A stretch of DNA of 64,000 bases, taken from Trametes villosa. Taxonomy: Eukaryota > Basidiomycota > Agaricomycetes > Polyporales > Polyporaceae. Shown in pieces: positions 1-11,772 of this stretch. The DNA is taken from NCBI GenBank assembly GCA_002964805.2, contig PUDQ02000001.1, positions 310,001-374,000 on the forward strand. The letters run 5' to 3'. The notes below the pieces were generated by a model, which saw only the letters and a program-made list of their open reading frames with translations, did not search any database and had not been told where the DNA came from. The position numbers were made by a program, and so were the translations under genes. How positions within the stretch are numbered: position 1 is the stretch's first letter; each line of letters starts with the position of its first letter.

Positions 1-2538
1 TATCATCTCGGTATTGATCTCTTCTGTGTCGAGCCACCACGATGTGATCATCTTTCCGCAACGCCAACAATCGCCGTTGATACGCAACTTGACATAGCGG
101 GTGTAGTAGTGATTCTCCGGACGGGTCCGCCCGGCAGCGCGCTGGCGACATGTGGTCGCATGAGCATCGACGCGTCCTGCAACCTGGACGAGTCGCCGAC
201 GGTCAAACATGCTCGCGGCCCGCCTCGCTGGCACGGCGCCCTCAAAGGGTTCTAACCCAGGCCCGCGTCGTCGGCTCCCCGAACTCCGACCCCATGGTTC
301 TGGTGAGGAAATAGACGATGCCGTGTACGTACTATCTATACCCAACCCATCTTCTATCTCCATCCACCCGGGTGATCTCCGTGGACGTTGAATGCCCATG
401 CGCCGCTGCCTTCTCCGGCCAGGCCACCGCCTGTGCTCCGTGCATGGCGCTCAATTGCCGCACCTGCCGTGCCTTGCGGCGTTTGAAAGAGAGTGGGCTG
501 AGCAATGCGCAGCGCACGATTGGTGCTTCCGAGCTTGTTGGACCCCCTTCCTATTGGCGGGCGGATGTGCACGCATGCTGATGACCGCCCAAACCTTGGA
601 TCTGTATTGAATTCGTATTGGAGGCTGTCTTCTGCAGGCGGCTGCGCAACATAGCGAGCAGAAGTCCGCTCGGCATGGAGCTGAATCTTCACAGATGTGT
701 TTAGGCGATGCAATAGGAATACACGGATTATCGTACAACCGAGGCAGATACATGGCAGGAGAAAGGGGACGACCAGCAGCGCAGGCAGGCTCTACCGCCT
801 GGAGTGCTTGGAGTGCTTCCTGGGCTTGCCCCAAGCCATGTTGTCATCCTCCATCTCCTCCGCCTGCATCGGAGGTCAGCCGCCGGACATGCTACACACT
901 CTTGGGACCTGCTCACATAATCTGTTCCGCTCGACTGGGAGCTGCCGGACAGGAAGGTCGCGAACCGGCGCACGGGCGAGATACCGGGCTGGGGCTGACA
1001 GCTGAGCCTCCTGAATGGCACCGGTGTATGACACGACTCACGATGGAGACATAGGAGACCGGAGAGTCACATTCGCTCCCTGCGGGCGACTGCTGCACGG
1101 GTGACTGCTGCATGGGTGATTGGGGAGACCCCGTGTCGACCGAGAGCTGTTGGCGACACAATCAACACTTGTGCCGCGACATGGACATGGCGTAGACATA
1201 CCTTGGACGACGTCTTGGACTTGAAGAACGAGTTAATCGAGAGACGGCGTGACATGGTGTATAGGTTGGCGGGGGTGTAGCGCAGCTATACGGGTCCAGC
1301 GACGTTTATCCGGTTCGAGCTGAGGAAGCAGGAGGTCCGACGGTGAGGGTATAGAGTCGCACAGCGGGCCAAGGAGCGAAGCCTGGCAGGGCCAGCTTCT
1401 TATACCGGTCCTCGAGGAAACAGGGTCTGATACGACTCCATCTGGGACGCGCGCGCATGCCATATGCATACGGGATGCACTGGTAGGCACGCCGATTGAC
1501 CCATCAGGCCGACCCGGATCGCCCGCCGAGGCGTCGAGGGCCCCAGGAGAGGAAGACGCGCCCCGTGGCCCCGGCCCACGCGGCATACGCGCGCGCAGCT
1601 CGGTTCTCCGCAGAAGATCGAAGGTGTCCTCGAGTGCCACACCGGCCTGGGAGACAGAATGTTAACTCTCGTGCGGCCACTCCGTGCACCCTGCCCATCA
1701 AACACCGGTGACGATGCTCGAACAGGCGGCGCGTTCTCACCACCTATTTTTGTCCCCCCCAGGCGCGTGACGGCGTTATGGCGGTGAGGGGCGTGCTAGC
1801 TGAGCTGCCGCGGCTGTAGAGATCGGAGGTTTTCCCAGGAGGATCGATGTCGAGGTTCCCCTCCCTGCTCAGCGTTCCGCCCCGGGAGCAGACCAAGGTG
1901 AGACTCCCGAGAGGGCTCCACCGGGGAGAGCAGGCGCCTATTGAGCGAGTAGCAGCGCAGAAATTGCAAAGAACGGAAGTCTGATCATCCGCCAGCAGAG
2001 CGCAGAGATGTCATGCATGAGACGTGGCAGGCCCCATACGGGCAGAATCAATCGGCAGCGCTGTATGTCGGGGTCGCATGATCACCGCGTCCCGTGGCCA
2101 GCGGAGGGCCGTTGGCGCAGCGCGAGACGCATGGCGCCCTCAAGCGAGCTAGGGAGGGATGTTACTTACGAGAGTAAGCTCGTGGCCGGTCGGGGAAGAA
2201 GATTCGTTGCTGCACGATTGATCGAGGGGGCGCGATCTTACATCACGTACTTGGCAGCGCCTACAATGCGCACTTGATCAATACTTATTGGCGGTGCAGT
2301 AGCGAATGGGGTGTATTAGGCCATTGACAGCGTTTAGTTATCTAGACTTCCAACCTGCCATAACTTCCATCCAGTCAGGACAGCCCATGGAAGGCAACGA
2401 AGCGACTTACCGTTCTATCTAGACGGCGGCGGCGGCACTGGAGAGTTGGTCCGCCGATGCAGCGTCCCTGACCTCTCCCATCTGCGAGCACGCCCGGTCG
2501 GAGTCGGTGAGCGTCCGACTTGCCTGATAGTAAGCCGG
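1..2538. other. No recognisable gene
   Basis: Only short overlapping open frames on both strands, none with a family motif, convincing splice structure or consistent codon use. No tRNA-like cloverleaf, terminal repeat or transposase motif was seen. It may be intergenic DNA or heavily decayed sequence. Confidence 0.5.
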
Positions 2539-3698
2539 TCAAGCTGCGAAATCCGTGTGTTTCAGCAGCTCTTCCCATTTGAACTCGGCCGGTGTTTCGT
2601 GGAAGGCTTTCAATAGCGCAGCCCGTGCTTCTGATCCTTCGCTCCAAAGGTAGAATCTCTGCACGTGAATGGCTAGGAGTTGCGCATCCTGCTGGCTAAG
2701 CATGTAGCGTCCGCCCGCCTCGTCCGCTCCCACGTTGGGTGACGACGCCGTCGAAGGGGTGATCTCTCCACGCAAGAGTACTAATCCGTGCGTCTTGGCG
2801 AGGTCGGTGTAGTGGGTGACGACGAGATAGGGAGTGGCGAATGACGTCCGCTGCTTATATTCTTGGAGCGGTGTGAAGAGGATGGTGGAAGTTTGCGGAT
2901 TTGAGGAAGGTTTCGACTGCGCAAAGAGGTCCGCGCTCGAAGAGGGCTCGGGCGGGGAGCCGTGGAGGCCCCACTCCATCAAGTAAAACTCGTACGCAGG
3001 ATCCGTTGACCCTCCCTCGACTTGAGCGTTCTCGCGCGGTACTGGGATCACGAATCTCGGGTACTTCTTGGCAACGTCCAACAGCTTCTCATAGGTCTCG
3101 ACAGGGAGTGCGGCACAGAGATATCCCCGACCTGTACCTCCTGAGCGAGATGCGTGATAGGCGCGCCATAGCACGGATATTTGCTCGGCCGTGTGGGGTG
3201 TCTGCAGGATCTTCTCAATGTTGAAGATGCTGGAAAGCGGCTAGCGGCGGGTGGTAAGCCTTCTACGAGTTTCTTACAGAACGAACCTCTACCTTGACTG
3301 GGGAGCTGTCCTTGCGAGCGGCGCTGACAGAAGGAGCGGGTGCAGCCGACGACGCGTCAGGTGAAGGCTTGGTTGGAAGAGGAGACCCCGACGCTCCTGA
3401 AGCCTTACTGCTCTCCTCCCTAGCTTTCTGCAGTCGACGCTGCTTTTCTTGCTCCTTGAGCTCGGAGATAAGCTGCTCGACGCTCTTCCCCTGCCTGTAT
3501 ATTGTGAGGGTGGGAACGTAGTCATAGTCGCGCTCGTACACACTCTTGAGCTCTCAGCCGCAGCTTCTCCGCGTATTTCTCCTCATAGTTAACTCTTGGG
3601 GACGCAAGACCAGCTTCACGGGAGGCAGCACTGAGAGAGAATAGCCTCCAAGTAGGCCTGTTGCGAAGAGCGAGCGAGAGAGCGCGTCTAGAGAGCAT
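2539..3698 (-). CDS. ATP11: ATP11, mitochondrial F1-ATPase assembly chaperone
   Basis: Three exons: 3698-3544, 3494-3278, 3240-2539 (357 aa). Atp11 binds unassembled F1 beta subunit in the mitochondrial matrix and prevents its aggregation before the alpha3-beta3 hexamer forms. The N-terminus (MLSRRALSLALRNRP) is Arg/Leu/Ser-rich and free of acidic residues, as in a matrix-targeting presequence. The motif YAEKLRLRAQEQGKSVEQL spans intron 1, which fixes that splice, and is typical of the start of the ATP11 domain. A Ser/Ala/Pro-rich linker (about residues 85-122) precedes the conserved C-terminal two thirds (IFNIEKIL, FVIPVPRE, FYLMEW). Intron 2 is only 37 bp but has clean GTAAGA and CTAG ends and keeps frame. 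The start was chosen at the ATG that opens the presequence; in-frame codons further upstream give no presequence. Divergent from the glycosyltransferase gene, 249 bp away. Confidence 0.9.
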
Positions 3699-3947
3699 CG
3701 TCAAGCAGACGAAGAGCTGGCCGCTTCGGAGCAGAGTAAGCGCCGGGTTGGGCGTGCATTTACCAAGCGCCCATATGCCCTGATTGGGACCAGTCTCGTC
3801 CACATATAGCAATTCCCGCCTCTTGCTCTTCGACCACCACCACCGACACCACAGGCTGCGGTGCCCGCTCAAACTCGATTGCTCTGCCCCATCGCTGTGT
3901 CTTCTGACCCAAAGATACTACCTCTGCGGTAGACCGCTGTGGCTTCA
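3699..3947. promoter_or_regulatory. Shared divergent promoter region of ATP11 and the GT49 gene
   Basis: The 249 bp between two outward-facing start codons must hold both promoters. No TATA box is obvious. A CACCAC-type run lies near 3836-3852. Inference from gene arrangement only. Confidence 0.45.
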
Positions 3948-5819
3948 ATGTTTTTGCGGATCGCGCAGGTCTGCCTTGGGTTGTATGCGGTTGTGGCTGT
4001 TGCGTTCACGACGTATTTCTACGTGCTCTCTCCAATTGCTGGGTCTTTCTGGCCTTGGGGGCCGACTAAAAATTCATCTAGCGACTACGCTGCTCGTTCA
4101 CTTGCAGTAACTGCACGGCGACATCTCTCTTTGCTCTCGGACTCGCACGAAATCGGCATGGATCCTGACCTTGCTGCACCTCTGGACGACAACCATTGGG
4201 CGGATACTTGGCCAGCTGGATATGCCTCTCCTGAGATGGTTCATCTACCTTTATCTGGCAGCTCTCAAAAAATGGCGGTGAACACTGGTTACGCCTTGCG
4301 AGAAGAGACACTACTCTCGAAGGCTTTCGCCGAAGCTATGCACCCGACACGCATCATTCCGTTCTACTTCAAGGCATCTGGGGCTATCGACTCTGACGAC
4401 GTTACTATAACCACTTTGGTCACCAGCAACAGGTTCCGTGTCTTCAAACAGCTCGTCGAACGGTACCGGGGTCCTATTTCGGTCACGATCCACATTCCGC
4501 TACCGCTGCACTCTACGTTCTCTTCCCTCAAGGCGGACCACCCTTCCAGAATCGCGCTGAACAACCTTCATGCGCTATATGCGTCCTCCCCGCTCTTCGC
4601 CAAGCACGTCGACGTCCATCTGGCTCTCTCGCCCTTCACCAGCGCCCTTTCCGGTGGGAATGCGGCGAGCCCAGAGGGCGAAGGCGGCCGGCAGTTCAAC
4701 GTCTGGCGGAACGCTGCCCGCCTCTTCGCGCGGACCGAGTTCGTCATGATGCTGGACGTCGACTTCGCGGTCTGCACAGACTGGCGCGGGGCCGTTCGAG
4801 ACGCGCTTCGCGCGGCCGCCTCGCCCCCGATCCGTCACGTCGCTCGCACACCGCAAAATAGACCGAACAGCATTGATAGCGTCGAGATGATACAGATGCT
4901 CCGCGACGGAGCCGCGGCCCTCGTCGTGCCTGCGTTCGAATACGTGAAGCAGGAAGAGGGCGTCGACCAGCGCACCTTCCCTACAAACAAGCAGGCACGT
5001 TCCTCCTATACTCGTGCATCCCCGCTCCTTCTCGAAGGCTCATCAGTCTCATCCATTACCCCAGGTCCTTCTCCGTCTGACGAAGGCGACCCCGCCCATT
5101 ATCGCGTCCTTCCACGCGTCATGGGCCCCAGGGCACAACAGCACCGATTACGACAAGTACTATGCGATCCCGCCCGGCTCCCACGCGGTGTACAAGGTCG
5201 AGCAGTACCAGAGCGCGTACGAGCCATACGTGATCACCAGCAAGCGCGTCAGCTGGTGGGTCCCCTTCTGAATCTTATGCGCCGCAATGCGTCCGTGTGC
5301 GTTCTGACGGCGGCCGCGTTGCCGACAGGTGTGACGAACGTTTCGCTGGATATGGCGGGAATAAGGCGGCCTGTCTGTTCGAACTGTACCTCAGTGGCGT
5401 CTCGTTCTACGTTCTCTCCGACCACTTCTTGATCCACCAAAGCCACAAGTATGAAGAAGAGGCAAGGAGAGAAGAGGTGCGCATGATCTCACTAGCCGTT
5501 GCCTTCGCTGCTCACAATCCTTCCCGTCCTCAGCGGAAGTCCAACCGAAAGTTGTACTCCGACTTCAAAGAAGAGTCCTGTCTGAGGTGCGTCACATTGA
5601 CTGCTGCGCGGCCCACCTCTTCTGATCGCGGAACGGAACCGCAGGTATCTCTATCAATACTACCGCGAAGGCGCGCTGCACACGGACCGCGCCGCAAACG
5701 CGCGCGAAGAGTGCAAGAAACTGAAGAACATATCCAAAACCGTCGCGCAGGTAACATCGATCCCTCCCTCTCCTCCTCGCCCAGCGACTGAGCCCCAGGC
5801 ACAGCTGATCAACGGATGA
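3948..5819 (+). CDS. GT49/LARGE-like type II membrane glycosyltransferase
   Basis: Exons 3948-4994, 5065-5255, 5329-5476, 5534-5586, 5645-5819 (about 537 aa; a further in-frame 48 bp intron at 5751-5798 is possible). Residues 4-26 form a signal anchor, so the enzyme should face the Golgi/ER lumen. The fold matches glycosyltransferase family 49: FNVWRNAARLFAR followed by MMLDVDF, with the metal-binding DxD at D270-V-D272, then VVPAFEY, FPTNKQVLLRL and WCDERFAGYGGNKAACLFE. The last two motifs are interrupted by introns, which confirms the splices. Intron 1 begins with GC (CAG|GCACGT) and ends CCCCAG: only this GC-AG splice restores the FPTNKQ-VLLRL reading frame. GT49 enzymes such as animal LARGE and B4GAT1 transfer glucuronic acid in xylose/glucuronate glycans; the fungal substrate is unknown. 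Family assignment is firm, the sugar specificity is not. Confidence 0.82.
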
Positions 5820-6199
5820 ATCACGGGGGGCACTGTGTGCGCGCCTGCCCGCGTCGGCAGGACGGTAGCACGCGGTCGCGCGGGAACGGAGCGTGCGGTT
5901 AAGGCTTAATCAACTGTACTGTATGTGCAACGTATATTACACTTGTCTTCGCATTACGCTCTCCCCCCGAAGCGAGCTCTAAGAAAGCAGAAAGCACGAA
6001 ACGTAAAAGCACCGCCGCGGCGAACCCGACGAGCGCCAGCGACGTCAGGACTCCGGCGGGCCCGCGGCCTCCAGCTTCAGGGCGCACGAGTAAACCCGCC
6101 TTCTACTCCAGGCGAGCGGCGACTTGGGTGTGGGCGCTGGTGGGCAACGGCCGTAGTAGAGCCACCGCTTTACAGCACGGTTGCAGTAGAACCGCCGCC
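5820..6199. other. Convergent intergenic spacer, nothing recognised
   Basis: 380 bp between the 3' ends of the GT49 gene and MDV1; it should contain both transcription end regions. No ORF of interest or repeat seen. Confidence 0.5.
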
Positions 6200-8926
6200 T
6201 CACAGCGCCCAGATTTTGACGACCGAGTCCCGCCCGCCCGAGACCATGTACCGGTCCATGTACCGGAGCCGCTCTACGGGCCTGGTGTGCCCGTTCGTGA
6301 GGAGCGTCGACTGCTGCATGCTCGTGCGGTTGTATATCTGGGAACGCAACGCAGCGGGCACAGTCAGTCAGCGTCGTGCGGGGCGGCGGCGATAGGGAGC
6401 AGCTCCGCCGTACCTTCACGCCGTTCTCGCCCGTGGCGGCGACGATCTTGCGCGTGTCGAACTGCAGCGCGGTGACGGCATGGTCGTACTTGAGCGTCTC
6501 GAAGATGCCGCCCGTGCGCACGTCCCAGATCTACGCAGGGGTTCCCGATATGTTATGTGAGCATTTATCGCGTTGCCAGGCACGGTGCGGAGAACATACG
6601 CGGATGGACTTGTCGAGGCTGCCGGTGACGATGTGCAGCTCGTCGAACTGCAGGCAGGTGACGGGTCCGGTGTGCCCTAGAAGCGTGCGGTGCGGCTGCC
6701 CGGTACGCACTGGTTCCGCTGTCAGTCGGAATGTTCTCCTTTGGGTGGAAGTATGCAAGTTGACCACTCACTGTCCCACATCCGGACCACGCCATCGCCG
6801 CTTCCGCTCACCAGGCCGTAGCCCCAGAACTGCACCGCGCCGACAAAGTCCTGGTACATCTCCCATGACCCGTCCGCGTACGGCGGCGTCGGAACAGCGA
6901 AGGAGCCTGCCGCTGCGGCCGCACCAGGGAACATATGACCAGGAAGCGCGGCTCCGGGTGCTGACGATGGAGGGTGCGAGATCGCCCACAAGATGTCCAT
7001 GGTCATGACACACTGGCCAGTCGCGAGATCCCACTGGCGCATCGTCTTGTCCGAGGCGCCCGTAACCTACGCATACAGTCAGTCAGAGCGTGTACAGAGG
7101 AAGGTGAGCAAACGAATGAGCCCACCAAGCACTCGTCTTCGAAGTACATCGCGGTGACCGCCTTCGTGTGCCCTTCGAGCACCCGTATGCACGCGCCCTC
7201 CCTCTCGACAGCACTCGACGGCCGACTGCTCTCTCCGTCGTCGCGAATACCGTTCGTCTTCCGTTCCCCGCCCTCGCCGCTCTCGTCCTCTTCCGCAATC
7301 TCGCTGAGGCTCAGCATCTCCCCCGCTTCCCACTCCTCATCTTCGTCCACTCGGCGCAGGTCCCACACCCGCACCGTGCCGTCTTCGCTGCCCGTGAGAC
7401 AAATCTGGTCTTCCACTTGTATGCACTTGATCGTGCCGCGGTGGCCCCGTAGACGCCCGACCTCCTCGCCGGTGAGCAAATCCCACACCCGTGGCTGAGA
7501 GTCTTCCTGGCTTGCGGTAACGAGCGTCCCGTATGGTTCCGAGAAGTCCAGAGCGGTGATGGGTGTCGTATGGCTTTCGAGAGACTACATGAATTGTTAG
7601 CTGCTGTTACGAATATCGGCAATGACGTCAGTTACCATGAAGGCCACGCCTGGAGGCAACTCGTCGTGCTCTGACGGCAAAAACGCCGGCCCTGGGAACG
7701 ATGAGATCGAGAGAAACAATGGCTGAGTGCGCAATGCCTCACCTTTCCGTCGTCTTGAAGTCAGGGTGATGTGTGCAGTTCGCGACTGACTCCTTGACGG
7801 TTGGCTAGCAGACTCTTCAAGTTCTAGCCGCTCCCGGACACCTTCCACTGTAACACTTGTTGGATTGGGCCGAGTGAAGGTACTGAGAAGGGCACATACG
7901 TTCATCATCCAGTTCCAACTCCTCCTCTTGCAGTCTAAGGAGATCCTGCTCTAGCTTGGCTCGGATGGCATCCAACGCCTCGATCTTGTGAGTAATCTCG
8001 TCGATCTCATTATTTATGAGTGCCTGTCCCGGATCGTGAGGAGCATGTAACGGCACAAGACAGCGTGGGCATACCCTGCGGACATGAACGTTCTCCTTGT
8101 CCCGTTCGATTTCGTGGGTCTGCCGTAAAAGCTCCTCGGTCCCGAACACCTTCCCCGCACTCAGGCTCTGCCTCCCTTTCCGCTTCGCCTTGACCTTGCG
8201 ACCGCGGCCGCCGTTCCGCTCCACCCGCCCGACCATGACCATGTCGTCCTCGCTAGCCACACTGCCCCCGTCGTGGTCCTCCTCATCCGCTAGTAGGCCC
8301 CGTGCGCTCATGCCCAACTGCTTGAGCCCCAACCGCGGGGTCTCGACGTTTCGTGTCTGTCTTCTGCGGGCTCGACTCTTCTCCGCGCTGGGTATTGTGG
8401 CCTTGAACCCACGTAGCAGCGACACGTTCTGCGCGACGCCCTCGGGCTCCGGGACCTCCTCGCCCAGTAGCTCCTCTGTGGCTTCCACGATTTGGAGGTC
8501 GCGCGACGTGATGCGACGCGTGCCAAAACCCAGACGCATGGGGGCACGACCGAGTGTTGCGAAGTCGACAGCTGAGCTGCTTGCGCCACCAACGGATCCG
8601 CGGGGTCGTCCGGACACAGTTGCGGCATTGAACACGCGAGGGGTCATGATGACCGGGGCCACTGCCACGCCTTCTCAACAATTGCCCCACACGCAGCGAC
8701 AAGCCGGAAGGAGAGAGCACTCACAGTCTGCGAGAATCTTCGCCGAGTCATGCTTGCGAGAGGTGAACGGCGAGAGGATCGCCTTGGATACGGCGTCGAG
8801 CCTGCTGGAGCCGGAGGAGGTGGAGGCGCTGCTGCCCTCTGCGAGCGGGTCGAGCGCCGCGCGCGGTTCCCGCTTCTTGTCCTTGTCCTTGCTGCCTTTC
8901 CCAGCGGGCGCGGAGGAGAAAGCCAT
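6200..8926 (-). CDS. MDV1: MDV1/CAF4-type WD40 adaptor for mitochondrial fission
   Basis: Eight exons: 8926-8725, 8670-7900, 7847-7636, 7584-7126, 7066-6772, 6718-6600, 6530-6414, 6337-6200 (770 aa). Mdv1 links the outer-membrane receptor Fis1 to the dynamin GTPase Dnm1 at mitochondrial and peroxisomal division sites. The order matches the family: an N-terminal region with basic and Ser-rich stretches, a central coiled coil (about residues 275-345, e.g. [20 protein letters not shown], then [16 protein letters not shown] across intron 2), and a C-terminal beta propeller. WD units visible include [64 protein letters not shown] and SVVKIWAL at the extreme C-terminus. An acidic low-complexity insert ([21 protein letters not shown]) sits inside the propeller between two blades. 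Yeast Mdv1 is 714 aa, so the length fits. Caf4 is the paralogous alternative in yeast; other fungi usually have only one such protein. Confidence 0.9.
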
Positions 8927-9331
8927 GGCGGTGTGCGCCGTGGGGGCGGCGGCGGCGGGACGGTGGTGGTGGATGAGGAGGGCGAGCAGCCTCGTTCTGT
9001 CCACTTCGCCCCGCGACGCGTCCGAAGCGCCCAAAGCTCCCGTCCCACGTGCTCCCGCGGCCAACGCCGTCACTCCGACCCGTCCTTGCCGGGTACCTGC
9101 CCCGATCCTGCCGAGGCCGAAAGCCTGTGCTTGCGCTCATGCACTCGACGGCGATGGTCAAGTCCACCATGATGTCTAGGAAGCCCCTGGCAAAGAAGAG
9201 CGAAAATATGTGACGGCACCCATAGCGGAGCGATATACACGCAAGACGCAGCCGATGTGAGTAGGGTATGTGTTCGAATACAGTACAAATGGTTATACAG
9301 CCGTAGAGGATGTCGCCAACGTCCATGTCCG
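8927..9331. other. Spacer upstream of MDV1
   Basis: 405 bp holding the MDV1 promoter and the 3' end of the next minus-strand gene. It contains a membrane-helix-like reading frame (about 9180-9370, minus) discussed under findings; no separate gene could be supported. Confidence 0.4.
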
Positions 9332-10203
9332 TCATGACTGCGAGCTCGGCCACCCAAAGTCCAGCACCATCGCGAAGCCGAATCTTCGCAGGTCGTATTC
9401 CCGTCGGAACCACGGCAGTCGCACGGAAGGCTGCTTGGGATTCGCGGCTGATGGCGGTTCCGAGACCGTGCCCTCTTCTTGTTCTTCCGACGCGACGGAG
9501 CCGTCCGCTGGTAGTGGTATGGTTTTATTTGGTGGAGTGGGGGCGAGGCCAAAGATGTCGAGGAGTTTGAGGATGGGGAACCGTCGTCGGCGTCGTTTGT
9601 GGGGCAGGATGTTTTGCAAGTCGCAGCTCGTACCGTTCGTCCTCAACTCTCCGTCTGTCCCTTCGCACTCTCGCCTTCTCTCCGCCTCCTTCTCCGCGGC
9701 TATGACGTCCTCCAGGTGGGCCACCACCCGGTTGACACTCGCCTCCTCCCACTTTGTCAAGTTCACCGGTGAGAAAGCGCCGCTAGAGACGTCGCACCAG
9801 CAGTGCTCCTCGATAGGTATCATCTGCGGCAACTTTTCTGGCGGTAGGTCCGGCAGCTTATATCGTAGCGCGTCCGCGAAGGTGGTGATGTTGTCTGCCC
9901 ATGGTCGTACGAGGGGGGTGTCGATGGGTACAGGTGGCCAGTAGCAAAGAGAGATGTACATGGTGGACAGCAGTGCCATGCAGTAGAAGCTGGCAAACGT
10001 ATGTCAGAACCGTTTTATATTGTAGGTTGGGCAAGCTCACCATGGTCGCGAATGCATGGTGATCGTGAATATCCAGAGCATGAGGTAGAACGGCGGCGCT
10101 ATCGGAAATGGCAAGAGCAGTAGCGGCAGATACCAACGCGTACACCTATTTCACCTTTCAGTAAGCAATGATGAGCTTCAGCAGTCGAGCGAACTCACCA
10201 CAT
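9332..10203 (-). CDS. Small membrane protein of unknown function
   Basis: Not recognised. Proposed exons 10203-10199, 10145-10041 and 9989-9332 give 255 aa. The N-terminus has two membrane segments: WYLPLLLLPFPIAPPFYLML (about residues 6-30) and FYCMALLSTMYISLCYW (about 38-54). The rest is hydrophilic, with CWCDV near residue 100, an acidic/basic helix around residues 120-145 and a run of Arg (KRRRRRF). The first exon is only five coding bases (ATGTG) before GTGAGT, so the start is uncertain; spliced upstream frames continue open but contain no ATG. The 3' end is also uncertain, because hydrophobic sequence continues in another frame just past the stop. Head to head with SBA1, 268 bp away. 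Confidence 0.5.
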
Positions 10204-10471
10204 TATGGCTAAGGACTTGGAGGAGGGGAGGAACAGTTAGAAAGTGGCACGTACACCCATGCACGCGTCAATACGCGCTCAGGAGCGCTTCCCCACGCCA
10301 GCCACGTGGCGGGGAATATCGCCACTAGACGCCCAGTATACTTCCCGATCTGGACAGACGCCCAGACGTTCTGCTGGGTTCGAGAGCCTTCGTCGTCTGC
10401 AGCGGCCCCAGCTTTATACCGCCTCGTCCTCGCCGCCCTCGACCACACCAACAACACTACAATCCACAAAA

Positions 10472-11423
10472 ATGGCCGTACACCCCGAAATCCTCTGGGC
10501 CCAGCGCAGCTCCGAGAGCGACGAGAAAAAGGTGCGCGAGGCGCGATTTGCGTCATCTCTTGCGCGTTCCGCCGCACGATGCTGATCGCTATTTGCTGCG
10601 TGCTGTGGCGACAACACAGAACATCCTCTATGTCACCGTGAACCTGCCGGACATCAAGCCCGAGACGCTCAAGTACGAGCTCACGCCGACACACATCTCC
10701 TTCCAGGCGCAGGCGGGCAAGTGAGTGGCCGCACATCGATCGCGACGCGTACGCGTGCTAACGCGTCTTTTAAGCGCCGACAAGGGCATCGAGGAGAAGG
10801 ACTACGCGTTCGAGTTCGACCTCTTCGAGGAGGTCGTACCAGAGGTACGCACTCGCCTCCCCCATGCTCCCTCCGAGCATCGCTGACAAGTCTCCGATTG
10901 TCGATTTGTAGGAGTCGGCGAAGAACCTGACCTCGCGCTCCTTCAACCTCCTCATCCGCAAGAAGGAGCACAAGGCCGAGTATTGGCCGCGCCTCACAAA
11001 AGAGAAGATCCGCACGCAGTTCATCAAGACCGACTTCTCGAAGTGGGTCGACGAGGACGAGCAGGATGGCGATGCTGCGGTAGCGGAGGACGAGTTCGAG
11101 GGCGGCATGCCCGGCATGGGCGGAATGGGCGGCATGCCGGGTATGGGTGGCATGGGAGGCATGCCTGGTATGGGCGGAATGGGTGGTATGGGTGGTATGC
11201 CCGGCATGCCTGGTGGCATGGGCGGTATGGATCTTGAGGCGGTACGTCCTAGTCTCCCGATCGAGTCGAGCGACGGTCTGATGGTGCGGCACGACAGATG
11301 CTCAAGTCCATGGGCGGTGGCGCAGGAGGCCTCGGCGATGAGGCAGGTCCCTCCGGCGACGATGGCGACGACTCGGACGACGACGGCCCCCCGCCGCTCG
11401 AGGAGGCCGAGCCCAAGGCATGA
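10472..11423 (+). CDS. SBA1: p23/Sba1 Hsp90 co-chaperone
   Basis: Five exons: 10472-10531, 10620-10720, 10775-10844, 10912-11241, 11298-11423 (228 aa). p23 binds the N-terminal domains of ATP-bound Hsp90, slows ATP hydrolysis and stabilises client complexes in cytosol and nucleus. Residues 1-105 form the CS domain: MAVHPEILWAQRS, NILYVTVNLPDI, YELTPTHISFQA, then the p23 signature FNLLIRKKEHKAEYWPRLTK and WVDEDEQ. A Gly/Met-rich run follows at about residues 141-183, built from GMPGMGGMGG-like units, and the C-terminus is acidic (GDDGDDSDDDGPPPLEEAEP) as in other p23 proteins. All junctions are phase-consistent. Confidence 0.95.
11101..11229 (+). repeat. Gly-Met codon repeat inside SBA1
   Basis: Tandem degenerate units of GGCATGGGCGGAATG type encode the GMPGMGGMGG run. 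Unit boundaries slip, so the run could expand or contract in frame. Confidence 0.7.
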
Positions 11424-11772
11424 ACGCATGTGTAGATCCACGCAAGTAGATTGTACGAGAGGGACGTGTGCAGTATACTTGGACTGGTGGCTTGTAATGA
11501 CTCACGCTGATTTACGAAGTTGCAATCTAATCTTGTGCAATACTGTCAACCAGGGCGTGCACTCGATACCTTGCGTACACCGAACATATCATGCTCGCGG
11601 GTGGTGGAATTGTCGCCGCGGTCACGACCGCTATGACAGCCACCACAAACACAGTTTAGCTCATGATCTGCAATACGCCGCTCCGACCTGACATCATGAT
11701 ATTCTGTGTCAGAGGTCCCCAGATGCAGACGAAGCCGCTTGTTTAAGAACCTGCAGACGTCGATCCCCCTAC
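11424..11772. other. Convergent spacer between SBA1 and the methyltransferase array
   Basis: 349 bp containing both 3' ends. No coding or repeat signal recognised. Confidence 0.5.

Noticed and set aside
8097..9179. 360-codon plus-strand ORF
   Set aside because: Antisense to MDV1 exons 1-2 and their intron.
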